The notes under the pieces: model-generated
Told to the model about the DNA's origin: nothing
Seen by the model: only the letters and a program-made list of their open reading frames with translations
The model's database searches: none
Part shown: one piece after another, positions 1 to 8,644 of the stretch
Layout of the letters: the number at the start of each line of letters is the position of its first letter
Numbering within the stretch: the stretch's first letter is position 1
IMG/VR virus record: IMGVR_UViG_3300025121_000045
Location: 1-64,000 of that record
Source of the DNA: a virus
Direction: 5' to 3' (one strand)
Length of the DNA: 64,000 bases
Program-made: the position numbers and the translations under genes

Positions 1-1
1 T

Positions 2-121
2 CCTACTTTGAGAGAACAAATCAAGGATGGATCCATTCCTGAAGAGTTTATTGATTTACACAAATACCCCAAGTTTGGGACAGTCTTTATGAAGACTATC
101 AAGATGACTGAAGTGGAGTAA
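2..121 (+). CDS. C-terminal end of an unidentified protein (partial)
   Basis: An open frame runs from the window edge to TAA at 119-121 and encodes the last 39 residues of a protein. It is lysine- and glutamate-rich with no recognisable motif. Only the tail is visible, so no function is assigned. Confidence 0.6.
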   Translation, partial: PTLREQIKDGSIPEEFIDLHKYPKFGTVFMKTIKMTEVE

Positions 122-142
122 GCTATCTCTACGCTTCTTTTT

Positions 143-146
143 CGTT
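143..146 (+). promoter_or_regulatory. CGTT-type candidate promoter motif
   Basis: TTCGTTATATAACC precedes the gene starting at 175. The CGTT(A/T) core recurs before many gap-led genes in this window. Promoter function is inferred from recurrence only. Confidence 0.35.
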
Positions 147-174
147 ATATAACCACAGCAACACGGGGCTCAAC

Positions 175-609
175 ATGCCTGGCTTTACTCGCACTTCGAA
201 GCATATGATCGAAGACCTTGGGGACACCCCTTTTGATATATCAGACCGCACTTGGACAGGCTCTTACGTTTCACTTGACGGGTGTATGGCGGGTCCTATT
301 ACTCTAGAGGATGTAGAGTCTGTAATACACCACTATGAGGATGGTGACCGATGGGATGGTAAAGAGCTTGTTGTATTAAAATTAAAAGATGGTCGATATG
401 TTGGCTATGAAACATGGTATGGCCCGACCGGATCCGGTTTTTTCCGTGACGCGTATGGTGGAGATGTAGACGTATGTTTTGCTAATGATTATCATGTTCT
501 AATGATCATGGGTATGGGAGATGAGGCGAGAGAGCGTTTCGAATATACCCCAGAGATCTTGGTGAATGTAGAACTCTTGAGTCGTATGGATATTATATTT
601 GACGAATAA
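175..609 (+). CDS. Hypothetical protein, 144 aa
   Basis: This is a soluble acidic protein with no family recognised. The stretch LKLKDGRYVGYE near residue 75 resembles a similar LKDGRYI stretch in the 133-aa protein at 56423, so the two may share a fold. It starts after a gap with a CGTT-type motif, and GGGG in ACGGGGCTC is a weak ribosome-binding site. It is followed 17 nt later by the 70-aa gene. Confidence 0.65.
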   Translation: MPGFTRTSKHMIEDLGDTPFDISDRTWTGSYVSLDGCMAGPITLEDVESVIHHYEDGDRWDGKELVVLKLKDGRYVGYETWYGPTGSGFFRDAYGGDVDVCFANDYHVLMIMGMGDEARERFEYTPEILVNVELLSRMDIIFDE

Positions 610-626
610 CTGAATAGAGGTTAGAA

Positions 627-839
627 ATGATGAGAGAAAAACTTATTGAACGTATTTTGAATATGTTCAATAATGAACATTATGATGAAGGTTACCCGGC
701 TTGTGGTACCTTACAAGACATTCAATTGTACAGTGACCTCCTAGAAGAGATCGTTACTTTTCAAGATTACCTTGAGGGCCTTACAGATGAAGGTCTAATA
801 GGCGTTTTTGAAAGTCAGTGTCGTCAAAAATATAGATAA
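627..839 (+). CDS. Hypothetical protein, 70 aa
   Basis: A small acidic, probably helical protein with no recognised domain. AGAGG precedes two adjacent ATG codons (627 and 630). It probably shares a transcript with the upstream 144-aa gene. Confidence 0.6.
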   Translation: MMREKLIERILNMFNNEHYDEGYPACGTLQDIQLYSDLLEEIVTFQDYLEGLTDEGLIGVFESQCRQKYR

Positions 840-876
840 ATCAAGCTTAGACCTCTTATTTTTTCATCTTGCCTAA

Positions 877-903
877 CGTTATTATCCTAACACGGAGGAT
901 AAT
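877..903 (+). promoter_or_regulatory. CGTT motif plus start-codon hairpin
   Basis: CGTT at 877-880 is followed directly by a perfect 8-bp hairpin (881-888 with 896-903, 7-nt loop). The 3' arm ends at the base before ATG 904. The GGAGG Shine-Dalgarno sequence lies across the loop and 3' arm, so folding would hide part of it. Confidence 0.6.
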
Positions 904-1557
904 ATGATTGTAGGACATTTCAGCGATCTCCACGGCAACCTTAAAGAATTTCTTACGGGAACGGAGACCCCAGATCTTTGGGTTTGTACCGGAGACTTTT
1001 TCCCGAATGATTCTAGGGGCAATATTGAGATAGAAGTACCATATCAGACTGAATGGCTCTATCAGCCAGTAAGTAACAGTACACTTCTTGATACGATCAT
1101 TGAACGGTTGAGTAATAAGCCTCTCCTGTGGATTGCCGGAAACCATGATTATATCAACCTTGGTGAAGAACTCCGCAAGAAAGGTTATCCGGCTTATGAC
1201 ATAACCACCGATGGGGTTGAGGTACTCGGTATCAAGTTTGCCGGGTTTCGAGAAATCAACTATATCTATGGAGAATGGGCAGGCGAGACTCATGACTTTC
1301 ATGATATTGTTGAAGCCACTATTGCTTCGAACCCGGACATCCTTGTAACACACGCCCCTCCGGCAGACATTTTGGATAAACACCCGAGTGTCCCTCTGGG
1401 TTATGGTATAACTACCCTTGCAACCGCACTTGCTTGGAGTGAGCATAAGATCAAGGCTCATTTCTTCGGACATGTTCATGCCGGTTTTGGTACTACAGAA
1501 GAGATGAACATCAAGTTCATCAATGGCTCTAACCATGTTCGTTTTCACCTCGTTTAA
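904..1557 (+). CDS. Calcineurin-like metallophosphoesterase
   Basis: This 217-aa protein carries the metal-binding motifs of the calcineurin-like phosphoesterase family in order: SDLHGN at residues 7-12, TGDFF near 30, GNHDY near 78, and GHVHAGFG near 190. Members hydrolyse phosphomono- or diesters, including nucleotides and nucleic acids, with two metal ions; the substrate cannot be told here. A second, unrelated-looking member is encoded at 2305, only two genes downstream. Start and ribosome site sit in a hairpin. Confidence 0.88.
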   Translation: MIVGHFSDLHGNLKEFLTGTETPDLWVCTGDFFPNDSRGNIEIEVPYQTEWLYQPVSNSTLLDTIIERLSNKPLLWIAGNHDYINLGEELRKKGYPAYDITTDGVEVLGIKFAGFREINYIYGEWAGETHDFHDIVEATIASNPDILVTHAPPADILDKHPSVPLGYGITTLATALAWSEHKIKAHFFGHVHAGFGTTEEMNIKFINGSNHVRFHLV

Positions 1558-1581
1558 ATCTCCTCTTATTTTCTAACCTCA

Positions 1582-1613
1582 TTTTCCGTTATCCTTATAC
1601 ACACAACGGAGAA
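1582..1613 (+). promoter_or_regulatory. CGTT motif within a start-proximal hairpin
   Basis: A 9-bp stem (1582-1590 with 1605-1613, one T-G wobble) precedes ATG 1621. Its 5' arm contains CGTT at 1587-1590 and its 3' arm contains the CGGAG ribosome-binding site. Confidence 0.5.
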
Positions 1614-1620
1614 ACCATCC

Positions 1621-2040
1621 ATGCTTAAAATGGTCAAACATTGTGAACATTGTCTTTGTCAAAAATGTACAAAGAACGACCAAAACGAAATTGGGAAACG
1701 GGCAGAGTTGCGTGTTAAAGCTGTACTAGAGGATATGGGATTTGAGGTACTTCTGGCGACTCGAGAAGAGGATAGAGAAGGTATTGATTTGTGGGTAGAC
1801 GGTATTCCTTTTCAAATTAAATCTGGAATGATGTATGGGGGTAAAAGACCTAAATATGAAGCAAGACATATGGTGGTTATTACAAGAGCGCATAAATCTC
1901 CTCAAGAACTTCCATATCGCATAGTCAAGACCTTAAAAGAATACATTCTACTTTATGGTGAAAATGGAGAAAGATTGAAGCCTCTATTAATTAAAGCAAA
2001 AACATCTATTGAAAGAGATAAAAATGGCACGAGTACTTAG
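1621..2040 (+). CDS. PD-(D/E)XK nuclease-like protein
   Basis: This 139-aa protein has an N-terminal Cys/His cluster (CEHCLCQKC). A resolvase-like core follows: EIGKRAELRVKAVLEDMGFEV, with GIDLWVDG and FQIKSG near residues 58-72. The spaced Asp and Q-x-K pattern matches PD-(D/E)XK nucleases of the archaeal Holliday-junction-resolvase type. Cutting activity is inferred. Its 3' end overlaps the next gene by 17 nt. Confidence 0.65.
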   Translation: MLKMVKHCEHCLCQKCTKNDQNEIGKRAELRVKAVLEDMGFEVLLATREEDREGIDLWVDGIPFQIKSGMMYGGKRPKYEARHMVVITRAHKSPQELPYRIVKTLKEYILLYGENGERLKPLLIKAKTSIERDKNGTST

Positions 2041-2248
2041 TGACAAACCTGTTGGTGCTTTCGAACGAGTCTGTCCGGGCTGTCATTATCGAATTGAATT
2101 CTGTGGCGCGGATATTCGAGAAGGTTCGGACCCCGATGATGGGGATCGATGGAAATATGTGACATGCCCGAGACGAGAATGTCGTCGAAAAATAGACCTC
2201 CTTGTTGAAGAACGAGAACGAGCCAAGTACGAAGATATGGATCTTTAA
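2024..2248 (+). CDS. Small zinc-binding protein, 74 aa
   Basis: ATG 2024 is preferred over the in-frame TTG at 2009. The protein has CPGC near the N-terminus and CPRREC in the middle, a probable four-cysteine zinc site, and ends in a charged helix. It overlaps the upstream nuclease gene by 17 nt and is probably translationally coupled to it. No specific family is recognised. Confidence 0.7.
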   Translation: MARVLSDKPVGAFERVCPGCHYRIEFCGADIREGSDPDDGDRWKYVTCPRRECRRKIDLLVEERERAKYEDMDL

Positions 2249-2269
2249 GAAATCTTCCTACACTTTTAA

Positions 2270-2304
2270 AATAAGCCTCTTGTAACATACATAAGAGGCT
2301 TATT
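2270..2304 (+). promoter_or_regulatory. 12-bp hairpin ending at the start codon
   Basis: Perfect stem 2270-2281 with 2293-2304 and an 11-nt loop. The 3' arm contains the AGAGG ribosome-binding site and ends at the base before ATG 2305. No CGTT motif is obvious here. Confidence 0.65.
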
Positions 2305-3111
2305 ATGAATATTCACGCTGTTAGCGATCTGCATCTTGGTAAACAAAAATGGCAAGGTAGAGGGAAAAAAGACCTCAACTCTCTTATGTCAATAGAAGAC
2401 ATTGACATCCTTTATTGTGGTGGGGATGTCGGACAAACTTTCCTAGATTTTCAAGAAGCTGTTCTACTTCTCTCTAAGATCAAAGCAAAACATAAACTAT
2501 GGGTCTGTGGGAACCATGACCTGTATATGGCCAAATGCTCTTTATTATCTTATGAGCAAGAGATACAAGACTTAATAGAAGAAGCCGGATTCAAACTATT
2601 AGATCTGTCGCCAGTAGTCATAAATAGAACTGCTTTTGTTGGTAATATAGGATGGTATGACGGATCCTTATGGAAACCCTCTCAAAGAGTAGACGATAGA
2701 TACCCAAATACCTACCAAGATACTGCTGTACGTGCTGAGAAGGCTTTCTCTTCGGCTGAAGACTACGGATTAATACCTAAAGGCTATACCAACCTGCAAT
2801 TTTTCAATTTGGTGCAGTCAAGGCTTAGAGAGCATCTTGACTTTGTATCTAAGGACTCTTCTATTGATAAGATAGTATTGGGTACACATTTTGTTCCTCA
2901 TGAGGACTTTCTGTTATATGAGAATACCTCATCTTTTGATTATGAGAACTGGTTCATGGGATTTGATGGAAGAGATTTGTATAAAAATTATTCAAAGATA
3001 GTACAAGGGCTGACTGGGCATACTCATAGACATCACACAGTTTATATGTCTGGTGTGCCTGTACAAAATATATCAGGATGGAATCAACCGACGATTGTGA
3101 GCATACCATGA
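2305..3111 (+). CDS. Calcineurin-like metallophosphoesterase
   Basis: This 268-aa protein carries the family motifs: SDLHLG at residues 7-12, GGDVG near 40, GNHDLY near 71, a later histidine in GTHFVPH, and GHTHRHH near 240. The architecture matches phage metallophosphoesterases. The substrate is unknown. Its stop overlaps the start of the endonuclease V gene (ATGA), so the two are translationally coupled, and a DNA-metabolism role is plausible. Confidence 0.88.
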   Translation: MNIHAVSDLHLGKQKWQGRGKKDLNSLMSIEDIDILYCGGDVGQTFLDFQEAVLLLSKIKAKHKLWVCGNHDLYMAKCSLLSYEQEIQDLIEEAGFKLLDLSPVVINRTAFVGNIGWYDGSLWKPSQRVDDRYPNTYQDTAVRAEKAFSSAEDYGLIPKGYTNLQFFNLVQSRLREHLDFVSKDSSIDKIVLGTHFVPHEDFLLYENTSSFDYENWFMGFDGRDLYKNYSKIVQGLTGHTHRHHTVYMSGVPVQNISGWNQPTIVSIP

Positions 3112-3602
3112 TTTTGATTACCGATGTAAAATACGATGAGGACAATCATACAGCGAAAGCTGTTGGAGTATTATTTGAAAATTGGACTGACGAAAGACAC
3201 GTCAGGTCTCATTATGTTATTTTAGATGGTTTTGGACCGTATGTACCAGGAGAGTTCTATAAACGAGAGTTGCCGTGTCTACTATCCTTGTTAGAAGAAA
3301 TTCCAGAACCTTTGGAAGCTATAATTGTTGACGGGTATGTAGACTTGGAACAAGATCATCCAGGTCTGGGAAGACATTTATATAATGCAATATCCCAGAA
3401 AACCATGGTCATAGGTATTGCAAAAAGCAGGTATGCTTCTGCAAATGCTATTCAAATTTTAAGGGGCGACAGTAAGAATCCATTACATGTTACCTCTACC
3501 CAAGATGTTGAAGTTATATCTCAAAAAGTTAAGAGTATGGCAGGTCCATATAGATTGCCTTACATGGTAAAATTAGTAGATCAATTGACTAGAGAGATAT
3601 AA
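3108..3602 (+). CDS. nfi: Endonuclease V-like protein
   Basis: Endonuclease V cuts DNA or RNA next to inosine. The 164-aa protein shows DVKY near the N-terminus (metal ligand D6), YVPGEFYKRELP (E54) and IIVDGYVDL with HPGLGRHLY (D75), followed by IGIAKSR. These are the hallmark blocks of the family. It is shorter than typical bacterial members. The usual histidine of the C-terminal G-H-R-[IL]-P motif appears as GPYRLP, so one catalytic residue may be missing. The ATG at 3108 overlaps the previous stop and is preferred over the upstream in-frame ATG 3078. Confidence 0.85.
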   Translation: MILITDVKYDEDNHTAKAVGVLFENWTDERHVRSHYVILDGFGPYVPGEFYKRELPCLLSLLEEIPEPLEAIIVDGYVDLEQDHPGLGRHLYNAISQKTMVIGIAKSRYASANAIQILRGDSKNPLHVTSTQDVEVISQKVKSMAGPYRLPYMVKLVDQLTREI

Positions 3603-3869
3603 ATGCTTGAAGATATTGAAAATGAAGAAATAGAACTTGGTCCATGGGAACCATGTCTTGACAATCACAATTGGATAATTGCGGTCGGGTGGGTCGGAAG
3701 ATATAGATGTGCAGAGTGTGGATCATTGGGGTATAAGAAACATGTTTTGGGCGGTAACATAAAGAGAAAACCGGTCGTAGCTATATATGTATGTCCAAGA
3801 TGTAAAGGCCCTACAACACGATATTCAAGGAAGGCTCAAGCATGTCCGAAATGCCAACAAAACCAATAA
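3603..3869 (+). CDS. Zinc-ribbon protein, 88 aa
   Basis: The sequence contains CAEC, CPRC and CPKC pairs spaced as one or two zinc ribbons, with a basic middle. It starts immediately after the endonuclease V stop. Nucleic-acid or protein binding is inferred; no specific family is recognised. Confidence 0.65.
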   Translation: MLEDIENEEIELGPWEPCLDNHNWIIAVGWVGRYRCAECGSLGYKKHVLGGNIKRKPVVAIYVCPRCKGPTTRYSRKAQACPKCQQNQ

Positions 3870-4354
3870 GACCAGAAATAAGTTATAAGACTCCAATTTG
3901 GGCACATTATAATGGGGTTGAAAATCTTACAGTTCAAATAGGGTCTGTCACAGAAGATTTTTATTCACGTAATGACTTTGATGACCCAAAGTATACCCAA
4001 TTATTAGGGTTGTTAGACATTCCTTTAGATGGAGATTGTGACGATGAACCTTGGTATCCAGACATTCCTCTTGAAGTTTTAGAAAAATTTTCCGAATTAT
4101 ATGGGTGTGTTCGATCTACTGTTAGAATTGCATTCCATGCAAGTTCTTTTGAACTACATATGTTTATAGGTGGCACTATTTTACATTCGGAAGAAGAATG
4201 TAAAATAGTGTTAGAAAAAGAAGAACAAGCAAAATTAGAACACAAAGAGAAGTCTAAACAATATGAAAAAGACCTACGTCAATATAACATAGACCTAGCA
4301 AGATGGAAATTAGACCAAGCAGAACAAGACCTAAAGAAGTTAGAATCACTCTGA
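3842..4354 (+). CDS. Hypothetical protein with C-terminal coiled coil, 170 aa
   Basis: The N-terminal 110 residues are of unknown fold. Residues about 115-170 are a charged heptad-like helix rich in Glu, Lys and Gln. AAGGAAGG lies upstream. The start lies inside the previous gene (28-nt overlap); ATG 3851 is an alternative. Confidence 0.65.
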   Translation: MSEMPTKPIRPEISYKTPIWAHYNGVENLTVQIGSVTEDFYSRNDFDDPKYTQLLGLLDIPLDGDCDDEPWYPDIPLEVLEKFSELYGCVRSTVRIAFHASSFELHMFIGGTILHSEEECKIVLEKEEQAKLEHKEKSKQYEKDLRQYNIDLARWKLDQAEQDLKKLESL

Positions 4355-4372
4355 TTACAGGTCGTTCACAAT

Positions 4373-4376
4373 CGTT
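4373..4376 (+). promoter_or_regulatory. CGTT-type candidate promoter motif
   Basis: TCACAATCGTTT precedes the lipoprotein gene at 4389. The same 12-base string occurs upstream of the gene at 41550, which supports it as a conserved element. Confidence 0.45.
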
Positions 4377-4388
4377 TAGAGGGATATT

Positions 4389-4607
4389 ATGAAGAAGCTG
4401 TTGGTTCTATTGACTTTAAGTTTAATGGCATGCACACCCAAGGTCATAGTGAAAACAGAGCCTTGTAAAGTTGTTGAGCCCGTAAAATCAGTTAAGACTC
4501 CATATCTTTGCTCTCCGTTTTCGAGGAGAGCTGTAATGTGTGAATTTTACGATGGTGGATTTTTTGATATTGTCACATGTAGATGTAGCAATGATTTAAT
4601 ATGGTGA
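4389..4607 (+). CDS. Small lipoprotein
   Basis: A 72-aa protein with Lys-Lys, a hydrophobic run and the lipobox LMAC at residues 12-15, so Cys15 is the predicted lipidated residue. The mature part has several more cysteines and could form disulfides. It would be exported and anchored to a membrane, which implies a host envelope and fits phage envelope-modifying or exclusion proteins. The function is unknown. Confidence 0.75.
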   Translation: MKKLLVLLTLSLMACTPKVIVKTEPCKVVEPVKSVKTPYLCSPFSRRAVMCEFYDGGFFDIVTCRCSNDLIW

Positions 4608-4610
4608 TAA

Positions 4611-4982
4611 ATGCCCACGTTCAAAATCAGAAATGACAAAGGTGAATACAGCAATGGCAAAACCTCTCTAAGGTTTACCAATAGGGGCAAAGCCTGGTCT
4701 TCTAGAGGAGCTGTAAGTCTACACCTTCAACATGTAGACTACACCAAGCATAATTGTGCTATTGTAGAATATGGTGATACAGGTGGTGTTACGGAACACT
4801 CTATGATAGAGTGGAGATCAGAATTACAAAAAAGATCAGAAAAGAGGAATGCTGTCAAAGAGATTAAAGGGCTTCAAGCACAGATAGACAATCAACAGAA
4901 AGAATTGAAGAAAAGAGAAGACTCTCTTCGTAGGATGAAAGTCAAATGGGAAACTTTAACTGGGAATAAATGGCCGTCATGA
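4611..4982 (+). CDS. Hypothetical protein, 123 aa, coiled-coil tail
   Basis: The N-terminal half is probably beta-rich. Residues about 70-115 form a Lys/Glu/Gln-rich coiled coil. The stop overlaps the HNH start at 4979 (ATGA), suggesting coupled translation. No family is recognised. Confidence 0.65.
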   Translation: MPTFKIRNDKGEYSNGKTSLRFTNRGKAWSSRGAVSLHLQHVDYTKHNCAIVEYGDTGGVTEHSMIEWRSELQKRSEKRNAVKEIKGLQAQIDNQQKELKKREDSLRRMKVKWETLTGNKWPS

Positions 4983-5320
4983 GTGCGGGTAAAAAAGCAA
5001 CTAGAGATAAATTCCGAACAGACGTATTCACCAGAGATAGATATACATGTCAGGTGTGTGGAAAGAAGTGGACTCCAAATGATGAAGACCCAGATCTCCA
5101 TCGCATCAATTCTCATCACATTTCTGATAGAACGACCCTGCCAAATGGGGGATATGTAAAAGAAAATGGGATCACGGTATGTGAGCAGCCTTGTCATCTG
5201 AAAGTTGAACAATTTCATTTGACAGGTTCGGCACTTCCAGGTCTTCACCCAGATAACTTATATGCAATTGTAAAATCCAACAAAGACCTAGCCTTTCGTA
5301 AGTCTCTCCAACTTTTATAA
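4979..5320 (+). CDS. HNH endonuclease
   Basis: This 113-aa protein contains an HNH core: RDRYTCQVCGKKW, then NSHHISDR, then ITVCEQPCHLKVE. The CxxC pair and the later Cys residues likely bind structural zinc. It lacks a long DNA-recognition extension, so it may be a free-standing phage nuclease. ATG 4979 overlaps the previous stop; an in-frame ATG at 4970 is also possible. Confidence 0.82.
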   Translation: MSAGKKATRDKFRTDVFTRDRYTCQVCGKKWTPNDEDPDLHRINSHHISDRTTLPNGGYVKENGITVCEQPCHLKVEQFHLTGSALPGLHPDNLYAIVKSNKDLAFRKSLQLL

Positions 5321-5353
5321 ACTATTTACTGCCTAAAATCAAAGTATTTTTAA

Positions 5354-5422
5354 CTGTATATGGGTTTGTCCATTAACGAATCCAAGGTAATACTTCATTT
5401 GTATCCGACTCGAACTATACAG
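5354..5422 (+). promoter_or_regulatory. Long-loop hairpin over the ribosome-binding site
   Basis: CTGTATA at 5354-5360 is complementary to TATACAG at 5416-5422, which merges into the AGGAG before ATG 5433. The loop is 55 nt. It is a weaker member of the start-hairpin group. Confidence 0.35.
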
Positions 5423-5432
5423 GAGAAAACAC

Positions 5433-5876
5433 ATGCCAGATCAATCCTCACAAACACCCATGAGATTTGAAGATAGGTACTCTGTTAATAGCCTAGAGTT
5501 ATTGCTTTTAGAACAGAAAAGCATAGCTGCAAAGCTTGATAATTTAGACAGATCTGTCCAAGAATTGAATCTAACTTTTCAACAAGCAGAAATATCTCGA
5601 AAGAGAGAATTAGAGTTAACCCAAAGATTATTGGATGAAGATAGAAGATTCAGTAAAGATATAGTCCGTCAGGATCGGGAAACTGTACAGAAAAATACTC
5701 AAAGAGATATAGAAAAGAGAGAAACAAACAGAAAGGTTTTGATAAATATTGGTTCATCTATTTGGGAGAAAGGTGGACAGTGGATAGTAGCCGCACTATG
5801 TTTTTTGATAGTGGTAAAACTACAATCTTGTGCTGGGGGGTTGGATTTAATTAAACTCATAAGTGTGACAAAATAA
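5433..5876 (+). CDS. Coiled-coil membrane-anchored protein, 147 aa
   Basis: Residues about 20-105 are a long charged coiled coil. One hydrophobic segment follows (WIVAALCFLIVVKL, near residues 112-125). It sits directly upstream of and overlaps the receiver gene (TAATG), so it may belong to the same signalling operon. Function unknown. Confidence 0.7.
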   Translation: MPDQSSQTPMRFEDRYSVNSLELLLLEQKSIAAKLDNLDRSVQELNLTFQQAEISRKRELELTQRLLDEDRRFSKDIVRQDRETVQKNTQRDIEKRETNRKVLINIGSSIWEKGGQWIVAALCFLIVVKLQSCAGGLDLIKLISVTK

Positions 5877-6286
5877 TGACAACACATAAAGTTATGTTGG
5901 TCGAAGACCGTCCTCAAGACATGAGGTTAACTGTTAGAGCTTTAAAAAAAGCTGGGTATGACGTTGATGTTGTTATGGCAAGCCATGGCAAAGAAGCTGT
6001 TGATATGTTAGATGCGGGTTCTAACCCAGATTTAATTCTTCTAGATTGGAGATTACCGATCATGTCGGGAGAAGAAGTATTAAAGTATGTACGATCAAAA
6101 GAAAACATGAATATCATACCTGTAATAGTATTAACCACCAGTAGTGATTCCGAAGATGTTGATGTTGCGTATAGATCCGGGTGTAATGCATATCTCACTA
6201 AACCTGTAAACACTACAGAGTTTGACGACACAATCGAGGCTTTGGGGTTGTTCTGGCTTAAGAAAGTAATTCTACCTAAAAGATAA
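5876..6286 (+). CDS. CheY-like response regulator receiver
   Basis: This 136-aa single-domain receiver has the acidic pair E10-D11, phospho-acceptor D57 in LILLDWRLP, switch threonine T87 in VLTTSS, and K109 in LTKP. All active-site residues are present, so phosphorylation is expected. There is no output domain. It overlaps the downstream histidine kinase by one base and is the likely phosphotransfer partner. Short receivers of this kind pair with phytochrome-type or PAS kinases in bacteria. Confidence 0.93.
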   Translation: MTTHKVMLVEDRPQDMRLTVRALKKAGYDVDVVMASHGKEAVDMLDAGSNPDLILLDWRLPIMSGEEVLKYVRSKENMNIIPVIVLTTSSDSEDVDVAYRSGCNAYLTKPVNTTEFDDTIEALGLFWLKKVILPKR

Positions 6287-8568
6287 TGATAATGAAACAA
6301 TTTAGAATATTGATAGTACTCCTACTAACATCTTTATTTTTAGGTTATGGAACTTTGGGGTTATATAACATTCAATGGTTCTCTAATAGTATAAGCCCTT
6401 TCTGGGCTCTCGCATTAATTTATATAAGTGGTACTTTATCTTTTTTCACATACTCTGCTATATCAGTCCAAATAATTTATCTCACAAGAAAATATAAATC
6501 CGAGATAGGTAAGAGCAATACCTGGGTCTTAATTTTCTTAGCTTTATTCTTATTTTTGTGTGGTGTTGGACATTTTATAGACGCTACATATATATCTAAC
6601 AGGTCAGTAGACAGTATAAAAGCACTTGGTAAAGTAGCAGCCACTCTTACGACGTTGACAACAGCACTTTTATTTTGGCCACTAGCAGTAGCTGGAGTAA
6701 ATGCTTTTTATGCGCTTAAGAAAGAGCGAGACTCTTATGAATACGAAGCTTTTAGATGGACGAACCTTCCTGGTACTCTCATGGCTACTCAAAAATTACA
6801 AGACCCTAATGGATGTTATTTATGGGTCAATAAAGAATGGGAGACCTTATTAGGATGGACTAGTGAAGAAATGGCCTCAAGACCTTGGAGAACGTTTGTA
6901 CATCCTTCGGATGTACCTATCTGTTCGAATATAGATGGATCAAAGATAGCTTTACCTACGTGCATGTCTGGGTACTTGATTAGATACAGACATAAGGTAG
7001 ATAATCAAGATGGGAGTCCTAGATGGGTATGGACTAGATGGGACGCGGTAGCGTTCCAAAGCACAGGACTGGTATATGGTAGTGCTAGAGATGTAACGGA
7101 TCAAATAGAGGCATCTAGAGAAGCTAATATAACCAGAGCTCACTTAGATAACTGGCTTACAGTCTTTCCAGATTTATTGGTGACTGTAATTTTAGACGAC
7201 ACACCAGTAGAAAAGAAAAGATATTTATGGGTAAGTCCATCTTGCGAAAATTTACTAGGCTGGACCCCGGAAGAGCTAAAGGATGTTACCCTTGTCTCTT
7301 TAATACATCCAGAGGATTTTAATAGTTTCTTGAAAGAATATGCACGGTATGATAACCAATCAGAGGATAGGGTATCCAAGATCACTTTTAGACAAAGAAT
7401 AAAGCATAAGAATGGGGAGTGGAGATGGATAGAGTGGTCCGGTGTTTCTGACCATGATCTCAAAATGACTTATAATGTAGGCCGCGACATAACTGAAATG
7501 GTACATAGACAACAGTCTTTAGAGATGTCAGAAAATAGATTTAAGTCTGTCATGCACAATGCTCCTATAGGGTTAGCCCTTATATCTATAGATGGAAGAT
7601 GGTTAGATATAAATTTTTCTTTGTGCAGTATTGTTGGGTATGCTCAACAGGACTTATTAAAAAAGTCTTTCACAGAAATAACACACCCTTTAGATCTTAA
7701 TACGGACAAAGAGTTGATAAAAGATTTGATATCTAGAAAAATATCAAAATACCAAATAGTGAAAAGATGCATACATAAAAAAGGCCATATTATAACACTA
7801 GACATAAGCACGAGCCTGGTTTGGACTGGCGATATACCCCAACATTTTATATTACAGGTTAGAGACCTAACTGAAGAAGTTAAACAACAAGAAGAAATAG
7901 AAAGTCACATTAGAGACCTGGAACAGTTCGCTTCAGTAGCTGCTCATCAATTAAAATCTCCACCTAGAACCATATATGGTATGGCTCAAGCCTTGTTAGA
8001 AGACTATGGCAATGTAATAGGAACTGATGGAAAAGTGTTTCTAGAAGACATAAAACAAGATGCTGAAAACATGGCAGAAGTAGTAGACGGTTTATATAGG
8101 TTCTCTAAGGTACGTACATCTAGCGATATTGAAAAAGAAAATGTTGATTTGAATAAGGTTATTAATGCTATCTGTTCTGTACGTAAAGAGCAAAGTAAAA
8201 GTATCTCTGTAAAGGTACTAAATGTGTTACCAATAATAACCTCAAATAAGATACTGATACAAGAAGTGTTCTATAATCTCATAGACAATGGGTTAAAGTT
8301 CAATAGTTCAGAAGAACCTTCAATAGAAATAACTTCTGAAGACGCGGAGTACAGCCATGTCATATCCGTGAAAGATAATGGCATCGGAATACCTCGGGCC
8401 TATTATCCTAAATTGTTCAAAATGTTTGAAAGATTACACCCTACTTATCCAGGTACCGGTGTAGGACTTTCAGTAGCCGCTTCTATAGTTCAGAAACTAG
8501 ATGGAAAAATAGAAGTAGAATCAGAGCCTGGACAAGGTACTACATTTATTCTATATTTTCCGAAATAA
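6286..8568 (+). CDS. Membrane PAS-domain sensor histidine kinase
   Basis: This 760-aa kinase has four predicted membrane segments in residues 8-137. LCGVGHFIDATY near 91-102 resembles ethylene-receptor-type transmembrane sensors. Three PAS/PAC units follow at about 155-275, 285-405 and 415-535. The kinase core has the H-box FASVAAHQLKSP with His554, N-box YNLIDNGLKF near 663, G1 DNGIGI near 697 and G2 GTGVGLS at 723-729. It is complete and apparently functional. Together with the receiver it forms a phage-encoded two-component system. ATG 6292 is an alternative start. Confidence 0.93.
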   Translation: MIMKQFRILIVLLLTSLFLGYGTLGLYNIQWFSNSISPFWALALIYISGTLSFFTYSAISVQIIYLTRKYKSEIGKSNTWVLIFLALFLFLCGVGHFIDATYISNRSVDSIKALGKVAATLTTLTTALLFWPLAVAGVNAFYALKKERDSYEYEAFRWTNLPGTLMATQKLQDPNGCYLWVNKEWETLLGWTSEEMASRPWRTFVHPSDVPICSNIDGSKIALPTCMSGYLIRYRHKVDNQDGSPRWVWTRWDAVAFQSTGLVYGSARDVTDQIEASREANITRAHLDNWLTVFPDLLVTVILDDTPVEKKRYLWVSPSCENLLGWTPEELKDVTLVSLIHPEDFNSFLKEYARYDNQSEDRVSKITFRQRIKHKNGEWRWIEWSGVSDHDLKMTYNVGRDITEMVHRQQSLEMSENRFKSVMHNAPIGLALISIDGRWLDINFSLCSIVGYAQQDLLKKSFTEITHPLDLNTDKELIKDLISRKISKYQIVKRCIHKKGHIITLDISTSLVWTGDIPQHFILQVRDLTEEVKQQEEIESHIRDLEQFASVAAHQLKSPPRTIYGMAQALLEDYGNVIGTDGKVFLEDIKQDAENMAEVVDGLYRFSKVRTSSDIEKENVDLNKVINAICSVRKEQSKSISVKVLNVLPIITSNKILIQEVFYNLIDNGLKFNSSEEPSIEITSEDAEYSHVISVKDNGIGIPRAYYPKLFKMFERLHPTYPGTGVGLSVAASIVQKLDGKIEVESEPGQGTTFILYFPK

Positions 8569-8644
8569 TTCTAGTGAACCACTCTAACTATTCATCAAAG
8601 TCATTGTATTATATAGCACCACACATTAAGAAGGTTTAGACATC

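Noticed and set aside
856-1548. A 230-codon frame on the minus strand
   Set aside because: It is antisense to the metallophosphoesterase gene, whose motifs are intact on the + strand, and it has no ribosome site.
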